Shown here: piece after piece, positions 1-5,098 of the stretch
Layout: the number at the start of each line of letters is the position of its first letter
Position numbering within the stretch: the stretch's first letter is position 1
From: Spartobacteria bacterium
Lineage (GTDB): Bacteria; Verrucomicrobiota; Verrucomicrobiia; Chthoniobacterales; Chthoniobacteraceae
NCBI GenBank assembly: GCA_025355595.1
Contig: JANXZI010000471.1
Location: 1-7,004, forward strand
Direction: 5' to 3'
Length of the DNA stretch: 7,004 nt
Notes under the pieces: generated by a model
Told to the model about the DNA's origin: nothing
The model's input: the letters and a program-made list of their open reading frames with translations, nothing else
Database searches by the model: none
Program-made: the position numbers and the translations under genes

Positions 1-558
1 ACGCGGCACGACGATCTCACCGCGCTCACTTACGGGGACCCGCCGCATGCAGACTGGGACACGCTCGCCCCGATTTACGATCTCGCGGCGGAGAAGGATC
101 TGCCCGTCTCCATCCACAGCGACATTTCTTCCGTGTGGAGACGCCAGCCGATCTACCTCGGCGAAATGGAGAACGCGTTGCGCAAACATCCGAAGACGCG
201 CTTCATCTGGTGCCATGCGGGCATCAGTCGCCGCATCGTGGTGCCTACGCTCACGGACGATCTGCGCCGCCTGCTCACGACGTATGCGAACGTCTCCATT
301 GATGTCTCGTGGGTGCTCTTCGACATGTACCTGCTGAAGGACGGCAAACCGGATGAAAAGTGGATCGCGCTCATCGAGGAGTTCCCGGATCGCTTCCTCG
401 TCGGCTCGGACAAAGTCGGGAAATTTGGCGACTACCCGCGCGAGATTCAGCGCTACTACCGCATCCTCGACGCGCTGAAGCCCGAGACCGCGAGGAAGGT
501 CGGGCGCGACAATTTTCTCGCGCTGCTGCCAAAGCGTGTGAGGGCGGCGAAGCAGTGA
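1..558 (+). CDS. Amidohydrolase-family metal-dependent hydrolase, C-terminal part (5' end outside window)
   Basis: The reading frame is open from base 1 to a TGA at 556-558, giving 185 visible residues; the N-terminal half, with the HxH metal motif expected there, lies off the window. The visible part looks like the second half of a TIM-barrel amidohydrolase of the amidohydrolase-2 (PF04909-like) group. It has a strand ending in His (LPVSIHSD, His39 of the visible part), a second strand ending in His (FIWCHAGIS, His72) and a late strand ending in Asp (FLVGSDKVG, Asp137), in the order expected for the metal-binding and catalytic residues of this fold. The last residues (ETARKVGRDNFLALLP) resemble the closing helix of the family, where members carry a 'NA.RLF' type motif. 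Substrate cannot be told; relatives include lactone hydrolases and decarboxylases. The spacer to rpe holds palindromes, so co-transcription with rpe is uncertain. Confidence 0.85.
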   Translation, partial: TRHDDLTALTYGDPPHADWDTLAPIYDLAAEKDLPVSIHSDISSVWRRQPIYLGEMENALRKHPKTRFIWCHAGISRRIVVPTLTDDLRRLLTTYANVSIDVSWVLFDMYLLKDGKPDEKWIALIEEFPDRFLVGSDKVGKFGDYPREIQRYYRILDALKPETARKVGRDNFLALLPKRVRAAKQ

Positions 559-575
559 TCCGCGGGATGCACGCT

Positions 576-664
576 GGGAGCAGCGACATCTGTGTCGCCG
601 CGGTTTCAACCTGCGCGGGCTGCGTCTTCCGTCGGATCGCGGCGACTCCGAAGTCGCCGCTCCC
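576..664. repeat. REP-like doublet of short palindromes
   Basis: Two related hairpins occupy most of the 148-base spacer between the amidohydrolase and rpe. The first pairs GCGACA (583-588) with TGTCGC (593-598) around a TCTG loop. The second pairs GCGGCGACT (639-647) with AGTCGCCGC (652-660) around CCGA, a perfect 9-bp stem. The outer ends are also inverted copies of each other: GGGAGCAGCGACA begins the element and AGTCGCCGCTCCC ends it, so the unit is a head-to-head pair separated by about 40 bases. The same GGGAGCGGCGACA core recurs at 4194-4206. This resembles the organisation of REP/BIME elements in other bacteria. No REP-associated transposase is in the window. Confidence 0.7.
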
Positions 665-706
665 TCCGTCTTGCCACCACCCGCGCTGCGCGCTTTGCTC
701 CCCGGC

Positions 707-1363
707 ATGACGCATCCGACCATCATCGCGCCCTCGGTCCTCGCCGCAGATTGGGGCCGCCTGCACGAGCAGGTTCGTGCCGTGCAGGACGCAGGCGCGG
801 ACTGGCTGCATCTCGATGTGATGGACGGGCACCTCGTGGAAAATATTTCGTTCGGCCCCGCATTTTGCGACTGCGTGGCGAAGGCTGCGAAGGTGCCGCT
901 CGATGTGCATCTCATGATCACGCGGCCCGACACGTTCTGGCAGCGTTTTGCGAAATTCGCGAAAATGATCACGATCCATGTCGAGGCTGCCTGCGATGTC
1001 GCGGCGACGCTGCGCGCGATTCGCGGCGCGGGAATCCAATGCGGCATCACGCTGAAGCCGGGCACGCCGTTCTCGCTCATCGAGCCATTTCTCGGCGACG
1101 TGGATCTCGTGCTCGTGATGACGGTGGAGCCGGGATTCGGCGGCCAGCCGTTCATTCCCGAGATGCTGGAGAAGGTGCGCGCGGCGCGGGAAATCCGATC
1201 CGCGCGGGGCCTCGCGTATCGCATCGAGGTGGATGGCGGCATCAATGCGGCAACTGGAAAGTCGAGCATCGAAGCCGGCGCGGACACGCTCGTCGCCGGC
1301 ACGAGTGTCTTTGCCGCGCCGGACATGGCGGCGGCCATCCGTGCGATCCGAGGTGCGGAGTAA
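707..1363 (+). CDS. rpe: Ribulose-phosphate 3-epimerase
   Basis: The product interconverts D-ribulose 5-phosphate and D-xylulose 5-phosphate in the cytosolic pentose phosphate pathway. The 218 residues match the usual family length of about 220. Family motifs appear in order: IIAPSVLAADW (6-16), LHLDVMDGH (34-42), DVHLM (66-70), GITLKPGTP (113-121), MTVEPGFGGQ (138-147), EVDGGIN (174-180) and the phosphate-binding GADTLVAGTSVF (191-202). The metal ligands His35, Asp37 and His68 and the acid/base Asp176 are all present; Asp37 and Asp176 are the expected catalytic pair. I chose the ATG at 707 because it starts just before the first beta strand. A TTG at 671 would add twelve Pro/Ala-rich residues atypical of the family and would overlap the upstream palindrome spacer less plausibly. 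No clear Shine-Dalgarno precedes it. All expected residues are intact, so it should be functional. Confidence 0.97.
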   Translation: MTHPTIIAPSVLAADWGRLHEQVRAVQDAGADWLHLDVMDGHLVENISFGPAFCDCVAKAAKVPLDVHLMITRPDTFWQRFAKFAKMITIHVEAACDVAATLRAIRGAGIQCGITLKPGTPFSLIEPFLGDVDLVLVMTVEPGFGGQPFIPEMLEKVRAAREIRSARGLAYRIEVDGGINAATGKSSIEAGADTLVAGTSVFAAPDMAAAIRAIRGAE

Positions 1364-1382
1364 CGGCGTGCCGGGTTTTTTT
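1364..1382 (+). terminator. Possible weak rho-independent terminator after rpe
   Basis: Directly after the rpe stop codon, CGGC (1364-1367) and GCCG (1370-1373) can pair around a very short loop, and a run of seven T follows at 1376-1382. The T-run is striking in such GC-rich DNA, but the stem is short and its loop must be widened by opening a base pair, so this is a weak candidate. Confidence 0.3.
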
Positions 1383-1467
1383 CCTCTTTGTCCTGCTCGC
1401 GCTCTTGCTCCGTTTGCCGCGAACGCAGAGGCGAAGAGAGCAAGAGCAAGAGCAGGACAAAGAGGAA
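1381..1467. repeat. Long near-perfect inverted repeat (30-bp arms)
   Basis: The left arm (1381-1410, pyrimidine-rich, starting TTCCTCTTTGTCCTGCTC) and the right arm (1438-1467, purine-rich, ending GAGCAGGACAAAGAGGAA) are reverse complements at 28 of 30 positions. The only mismatches are two adjacent bases in the middle (GC in the left arm against AA in the right). The loop is 27 bases. The right arm contains a short internal repetition, GAGCAA twice. The element stands alone in the rpe-CAP gene spacer and has no coding capacity. It could act as a transcript end, an RNase III substrate or a small non-autonomous mobile repeat; nothing here decides between these. Confidence 0.85.
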
Positions 1468-1517
1468 GAGCGTGGTGCTCCGCGATGACGCCTCGGCCTG
1501 CGCGCGCGTCTTCGGCG

Positions 1518-1543
1518 GCACGTCCGGGATGAACGTCCCGTGC
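1518..1543. repeat. Imperfect palindrome with a 3-base bulge
   Basis: GCACG (1518-1522) plus GGGA (1526-1529) can pair with TCCCGTGC (1536-1543) around the loop TGAACG, leaving TCC (1523-1525) bulged; the shared G/C at the junction gives about eight pairs. The sequence ACGTCC also occurs twice in direct orientation within it. It lies about 60 bases upstream of the CAP-protein start. It may be a second, unrelated intergenic repeat or a leader hairpin. Confidence 0.45.
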
Positions 1544-1603
1544 TGCGCCACGCTCGTTTTTCGCTGGCATGAAAAGTGTTTGATCTTCGCGCACCCGCAC
1601 GCC

Positions 1604-2410
1604 ATGTCACCGCCCATCATCCGAGAAGAATTCCCCCGCACATTCGGCCTCCCACATTTTTGCATCGCGCTCGCGATGCTGCTCGGGTTCGTCGGCCTGC
1701 GGAACGCGGCGGCGGAGATGGGCGCGGGCGAACAAAAGCTCGCAGCTTTGCTCACCGGGGATCGTGCGCAGCGTCGAGATCGTTCGCGGATGCATGCCGA
1801 TCCGATTCTCACCGCGGTCGCCCGCGCGCGTGCGGAGGACATGGCGGCACGCCGCTACATGGCCCATGTGAACCCCGACGGGATCGGCCCGAATGCGCTC
1901 GTCCGCGCCGCGGGCTACCCGCTGCCGGCGTTCTGGGGGACGGGCCGCTCGGGGAATTTCGTCGAGTCCATCGGCGCGGGCTACGCGACGGCGGAGCAGG
2001 CGTGGGAAGGCTGGATGCGCTCGCCTGCGCACCGCACACACCTGCTCGCGTCCAGCTCGTTCTACCGCGACCAGACAAATTTCGGCGTCGCCTCGTATTC
2101 CGATCCGTCGAGCCCGTTCCGCCACTACTGGGTCATCATCACCGCGCCGCCGTCGGCACGCGGGGAGGGCATGCAATCCTCGCGCCGCGCGGCGAAGCCC
2201 GTGCGTGTCGTCGCCGCGATGCCCATTTGGAGCAATGTGGATCCCGATGAGGGTGAGGTGTCCGAGTGGTCGCGTGTCATCTCGCCGCGCCCGAGCGTGA
2301 CCTGTGAGCCCGCTGTGGGCCGTGCGACCGTTGCGCCGAAGCTGTGGACCTGGCCTGAGCCGGTCTCTGCACCGCGCCCGCGGGTCGTGCGGATCATCGG
2401 TGCGGGATAG
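1604..2410 (+). CDS. Secreted CAP/SCP-domain protein (cysteine-rich secretory protein family fold)
   Basis: A 268-residue exported protein. Residues 1-38 look like a signal peptide: a hydrophobic core around LPHFCIALAMLLGFVGL (16-32) followed by NAAAE, with a likely cleavage after the Ala run near residue 37. Residues 40-182 fit a bacterial CAP domain. The features are ARAEDMAARRYMAHVNPDG (75-93), SGNFVESIGAGY (116-127, where many relatives read GENI), AWEGWMRSPAHRTHLL (133-148) and a closing RHYWVIITAPP (173-183). His88, Glu121 and His143 correspond to the conserved CAP-cavity positions, although the usual Glu of GEN is displaced. Residues 185-268 are Pro/Arg-rich, without a recognisable domain. 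I chose the ATG at 1604 because it yields the signal peptide; an in-frame ATG at 1529 and an open frame back to 1388 run through repeats. Bacterial CAP proteins are mostly uncharacterised, so no biochemical role is claimed. Confidence 0.85.
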   Translation: MSPPIIREEFPRTFGLPHFCIALAMLLGFVGLRNAAAEMGAGEQKLAALLTGDRAQRRDRSRMHADPILTAVARARAEDMAARRYMAHVNPDGIGPNALVRAAGYPLPAFWGTGRSGNFVESIGAGYATAEQAWEGWMRSPAHRTHLLASSSFYRDQTNFGVASYSDPSSPFRHYWVIITAPPSARGEGMQSSRRAAKPVRVVAAMPIWSNVDPDEGEVSEWSRVISPRPSVTCEPAVGRATVAPKLWTWPEPVSAPRPRVVRIIGAG

Positions 2411-2445
2411 GGGCGCCCGAGGGTTCGCGGTCAGTCAGCGCCGCT

Positions 2446-2487
2446 GGAAGTTGGGCGTTGGGCGTTGGGCGTTGGGCGTTGGAAGTT
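2446..2487. repeat. Heptamer tandem repeat, six units
   Basis: Six uninterrupted 7-base units occur: GGAAGTT, then GGGCGTT four times (2453-2480), then GGAAGTT again. The array is symmetric in composition, with identical variant units at both ends. It sits in the 165-base spacer between the CAP gene and plsY. Such a short-unit perfect array can change copy number by slippage. Because seven is not a multiple of three, any reading frame through it would shift with each unit gained or lost. Confidence 0.9.
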
Positions 2488-2509
2488 GAAATGCTTTCAG
2501 TGTTTTAAT
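2479..2509 (+). promoter_or_regulatory. Possible promoter for plsY-gpsA
   Basis: TTGGAA (2479-2484) and TTTAAT (2504-2509) lie 19 bases apart in the only AT-rich patch of this spacer, and resemble -35 and -10 boxes (4/6 and 5/6 matches to the sigma-70 consensus). The putative -35 falls inside the last heptamer unit, so copy-number change would move DNA upstream of the promoter without changing its spacing. The start codon would be about 65 bases downstream. This is a pattern match only. Confidence 0.3.
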
Positions 2510-2575
2510 GCGGGGCCCTGCATTTTCACCGGCCCGCGCTTGACACTTCGCCCCGCGGAAACTTCCCATCCGCGC

Positions 2576-3199
2576 GTGCTTGCCCTCGCGCTCAGTCTCA
2601 TCGGCGGATATTTCCTCGGCTCCATTCCATTCGGCCTGCTCGCCGCGCGGCTGAAGGGCATGGATATCCGCAAGCATGGCAGCGGAAACATCGGCGCGAC
2701 GAATGTCTGGCGCGTGTGCGGGTGGCGCTACGGCCTGCCCGTCTTCGTGCTCGATGTGCTGAAAGGCGTCGCCGCTGTGTGGCTCGCACGCTGGCTTGCC
2801 GTGAAATTTTCCGGCGACCCCGCGTGGTGCGGCATCGTCGCGGCGCTCGCGTGCATCATCGGTCACAGCTTCCCCGTGTGGCTCGGCTTCAAGGGTGGCA
2901 AGGGCGTCGCGACTTCGCTCGGCGTTTTCCTCGGCCTCATGCCGGTGCCGAGCCTCGTCGCGCTCGCGCTGTGGATCATCATTTTCAAAATCAGCGGCTA
3001 CGTTTCGCTCGCAAGCATCGTCGCGGCGGTCGCGCTGCCGGCCACGGCGATCACGATGCAACTCCTGCAGTGCGGCTACGGCTGGCCGGTGTCGGGATTC
3101 GCCGTGGTGATCGGGCTGCTCGTGATCGTGCGGCATCGCTCGAATATCGCGCGACTGCGCGCGGGAACTGAGAACCGCTTCGGGAGGAAAAAGTCGTGA
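2576..3199 (+). CDS. plsY: Glycerol-3-phosphate acyltransferase PlsY
   Basis: An integral inner-membrane enzyme that transfers an acyl group from acyl-phosphate to sn-glycerol 3-phosphate, making lysophosphatidic acid. From the GTG at 2576 it has 207 residues, the usual size. Three conserved cytoplasmic motifs are visible: GSIPFG with KHGSGNIGATNVWR (15-20, 34-46), GHSFPVWLGFKGGKGVATSLG (96-116, glycine-rich) and RHRSNIARLRAGTENR (186-201). Hydrophobic segments near 1-22, 52-75, 86-104, 117-138 and 142-183 fit the multi-spanning topology. The start is uncertain: the frame stays open upstream with a TTG at 2540 and a TTG at 2465, but the latter begins within the heptamer repeat. GTG 2576 places GSIPFG at the distance from the N terminus seen in known PlsY proteins. 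The last four bases overlap gpsA, so the two are almost certainly co-transcribed. PlsY partners PlsX, which is not in the window. Confidence 0.95.
   Translation: MLALALSLIGGYFLGSIPFGLLAARLKGMDIRKHGSGNIGATNVWRVCGWRYGLPVFVLDVLKGVAAVWLARWLAVKFSGDPAWCGIVAALACIIGHSFPVWLGFKGGKGVATSLGVFLGLMPVPSLVALALWIIIFKISGYVSLASIVAAVALPATAITMQLLQCGYGWPVSGFAVVIGLLVIVRHRSNIARLRAGTENRFGRKKS
3182..3187 (+). promoter_or_regulatory. Strong Shine-Dalgarno for gpsA
   Basis: GGGAGG lies eight bases before the gpsA GTG at 3196, inside the plsY coding end. It fixes the gpsA start codon. It is the only strong ribosome-binding sequence I could find before any of the genes whose starts lie in this window. Confidence 0.8.
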
Positions 3200-4191
3200 G
3201 CTTTGCCAATATCGGAATCATCGGTGCGGGAAGCTGGGGCACCGCGCTCGCGCTGCTGCTTCATGGCAATGGAATTCGGATCACGATGTGGGGCCATGAC
3301 GCAGGGCATGTGGCGGACATCGCCGCGAGTCGCGAAAACAAAGTGTGCCTGCCCGGTGTCGCACTGCCGGAGTCGCTGCGCCTCACGCCGGAACTCGGCG
3401 ATTTGCGCGACTGTGATCTGCTGCTGGTCGTCACGCCCTCGAAAGCAATCCGCGAAGTCGCCGCGCGACTCTCCGCAAGCGGCGTACGCGATGGCGCGGT
3501 GCTGCTCAGTTGCACGAAGGGCGTCGAGCGCGGCAGCGGCCTGCGGATGAGCGAAGTCATCGCCGAGCATTTTCCAAATCACCCGCTCGCCGTCCTGAGC
3601 GGCCCGAGCCACGCCGAGGAAGTCGCGCGCAAAATGCCGACGTGTGTGGTACTCGGCAGCAGCGACGCCGCCATCGCGCAGAAATTGCAGCGCGCCTTCA
3701 CCGCCCCATTTTTCCGCGCATACACGAGCGACGACATCGCGGGCGTCGAACTCGGCGGCGCGCTGAAAAACATCTTCGCACTCGCCGCCGGCGCGAGCGA
3801 CGGACTCGGCCTCGGCGACAATGCGAAGGCCGCGCTCGTCACGCGCGCGCTCGTCGAACTCGGCCGTCTCGGCACCGCGCTGGGCGGAAAGCGCGATACG
3901 TTCATGGGTCTGAGCGGGGTGGGGGATCTGATGGTCACATGCTTCAGCCGCCACAGCCGCAACCGCGCCGTCGGCGAACGCCTCGGCAAAGGCGAGCGCC
4001 TCGCGGATATCGTGGCCTCAATGCAGATGGTCGCCGAGGGCGTGCCGACGACCTACAGCGCATTCGAGTGCGCGCGGAAATTCGGAGTCGAGACGCCGAT
4101 CATAGACCAGGTGAAGGCGATCCTCGACGGCGCAGTCGCCCCCGCTGCCGCGATGGCGCGCCTGCTCGGCCGCGATCCGAAGCCGGAGTAA
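3196..4191 (+). CDS. gpsA: NAD(P)-dependent glycerol-3-phosphate dehydrogenase
   Basis: A cytosolic enzyme reducing dihydroxyacetone phosphate to sn-glycerol 3-phosphate for phospholipid synthesis. It has 331 residues, typical for GpsA. The N-terminal Rossmann fold starts with GIIGAGSWGTALA (7-19). Then come LLVVTPSKAI (76-85), SCTKG (105-109, Lys108), LSGPSHAEEVARKMPT (134-149), the C-terminal catalytic helix GVELGGALKNIFALAAG (183-199, Lys191 the expected catalytic lysine), DGLGLGDNAKAAL (202-214) and GLSGVGDLMVTC (238-249, Asp244). SRHSRNRAVG (251-260) supplies the phosphate-contacting Arg/Asn. The GTG start overlaps the plsY stop as GTGA and has a strong ribosome-binding site, so translational coupling is likely. 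The product is the substrate of PlsY, so the pair links supply and use of glycerol 3-phosphate. Nothing is truncated or missing. Confidence 0.98.
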   Translation: MSFANIGIIGAGSWGTALALLLHGNGIRITMWGHDAGHVADIAASRENKVCLPGVALPESLRLTPELGDLRDCDLLLVVTPSKAIREVAARLSASGVRDGAVLLSCTKGVERGSGLRMSEVIAEHFPNHPLAVLSGPSHAEEVARKMPTCVVLGSSDAAIAQKLQRAFTAPFFRAYTSDDIAGVELGGALKNIFALAAGASDGLGLGDNAKAALVTRALVELGRLGTALGGKRDTFMGLSGVGDLMVTCFSRHSRNRAVGERLGKGERLADIVASMQMVAEGVPTTYSAFECARKFGVETPIIDQVKAILDGAVAPAAAMARLLGRDPKPE

Positions 4192-4193
4192 GG

Positions 4194-4218
4194 GGGAGCG
4201 GCGACATTCCTGTCGCCG
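4194..4218. repeat. Single REP-like palindrome between convergent genes, possible bidirectional terminator
   Basis: CGGCGACA (4199-4206) and TGTCGCCG (4211-4218) form a perfect 8-bp stem around TTCC, preceded by GGGAG. The core GGGAGCGGCGACA matches the copy family at 576-664. It fills most of the 36 bases between the gpsA stop and the panB stop, the usual position for a shared transcript end. There is no T-run on either side, so it is not a canonical intrinsic terminator. Confidence 0.65.
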
Positions 4219-4227
4219 TACGGATGA

Positions 4228-4998
4228 TCAGGTGCGCGGTGCGATCTTCACGTCCCGGAGGAATTCGGACGCAGCGCGGCGAATCTCCGAGGCCACATCC
4301 GCGCGCTGCGTGGCGAACTTCGGCTTAAACCACGGGAAGAGGCCGATGACGTCGTGCAGCACGAGCACCTGTCCGTCGCAATCCGTGCCGGAGCCGATGC
4401 CGATCGTGGGAATGCGCGCGCGATCCGAAATTTCCTTCGCGACGGATGGCACGACGAGTTCGAGCAGGATGCCGAATGCGCCCGCCTTTTCCACCGCCGT
4501 CGCATCCGCGAGCAGTGCGGCGGATTGCTCGGCGGTCTTGCCTTTGATCCGGTAGCCGCCCTCGACGCGCACCTGCTGCGGTTGCATGCCGATGTGCGCC
4601 ATGACGGGGATGCCCTCTGCGGCGAGCGCGGCGATGTGTGCCGCGTGCGACGCGCCGCCTTCGAGCTTCACCGCGTGCGCGCCGGCATCGATGAGGAGGC
4701 GGCTGTTTGCGACGGTGAAGTCTGGCGTCGCGGTGCTGCCAAATGGTAGGTCTGCGATGATGAGCGGGCGCTGTGCTCCGCGGGCGACGGCGCGCGTGTG
4801 GTGCAGCATCTCGTCCATCGTCACGAGCGTCGTGTCCGGGTAGCCGAGGACGACCATGCCGAGCGAATCGCCGACGAGCAGCACGTCCACGCCGGCTTCG
4901 TCGAGCAGGCGTGCCATCGGGTAGTCGTACGCGGTGAGCACGGCGATGCGTTCGCCGCGATCGCAGGCGGCCTGAAATGCGAGGATGCGTTCGTTCAT
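4228..4998 (-). CDS. panB: 3-methyl-2-oxobutanoate hydroxymethyltransferase (ketopantoate hydroxymethyltransferase)
   Basis: The enzyme adds a hydroxymethyl group from 5,10-methylenetetrahydrofolate to 2-oxoisovalerate, giving ketopantoate, the first committed step of pantothenate and coenzyme A synthesis. The 256-residue protein is slightly shorter than the common 260-280. Motifs: VLTAYDYPMARLLDEAG (20-36), LLVGDSLGMVVLGY (40-53), HHTRAVARG (66-74), IIADLPFGS (80-88), AVKLEGG (109-115), PVMAHIGMQPQ (131-141), GGYRIKGKT (147-155), LLELVVP (178-184) and TIGIGSGTDCDGQVLVLHD (198-216). Asp44, Asp83 and Glu113 match the Mg2+ ligands, Lys111 the substrate contact and Glu180 the catalytic acid/base. 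I chose the ATG at 4998 because the protein then begins as homologues do; the frame is open further upstream to 5460 but that stretch is antisense to the transporter gene. panC is not adjacent, so the gene stands alone and is transcribed divergently from the transporter. Confidence 0.97.
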   Translation of the reverse strand: MNERILAFQAACDRGERIAVLTAYDYPMARLLDEAGVDVLLVGDSLGMVVLGYPDTTLVTMDEMLHHTRAVARGAQRPLIIADLPFGSTATPDFTVANSRLLIDAGAHAVKLEGGASHAAHIAALAAEGIPVMAHIGMQPQQVRVEGGYRIKGKTAEQSAALLADATAVEKAGAFGILLELVVPSVAKEISDRARIPTIGIGSGTDCDGQVLVLHDVIGLFPWFKPKFATQRADVASEIRRAASEFLRDVKIAPRT

Positions 4999-5098
4999 TG
5001 TCGCGTGCGCGGAGCAAAGTCGAAGCGCGCACGACGCCAAGCGAAATCGCGCGGCGCTTGCGTCGCAGTTCGCGCCCCGATTTGCTGCGCGGCTTCCC

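Noticed and set aside
371..1600. Long - strand open frame (about 409 codons) antisense to rpe
   Set aside because: It is low-complexity Arg/Ala-rich, runs through rpe, which is certain, and through the intergenic repeats, and has no recognisable motif. It is a GC-rich shadow.
1388..1603. Upstream extension of the CAP protein from 1388
   Set aside because: It would translate the long hairpin into Ser/Arg/Lys repeats and bury the signal peptide, which is only functional at the N terminus.
2411..2418. GGGCGCCC palindrome just after the CAP gene stop
   Set aside because: A self-complementary octamer is expected often in DNA this rich in G and C; no loop and no T-run, so not called a terminator.
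2446..2487. CRISPR-like array
   Set aside because: The units are contiguous heptamers without spacers; this is a simple tandem repeat.
2540..2545. TTGACA as a -35 box for plsY
   Set aside because: No -10-like sequence follows at 16-18 bases; the hexamer is probably chance in coding or leader sequence.
2435..3136. - strand open frame of 233 codons over plsY, ending in a Pro/Thr/Asn-rich repeat
   Set aside because: The repeat is simply the GGGCGTT heptamer read backwards, and the rest is antisense to plsY.
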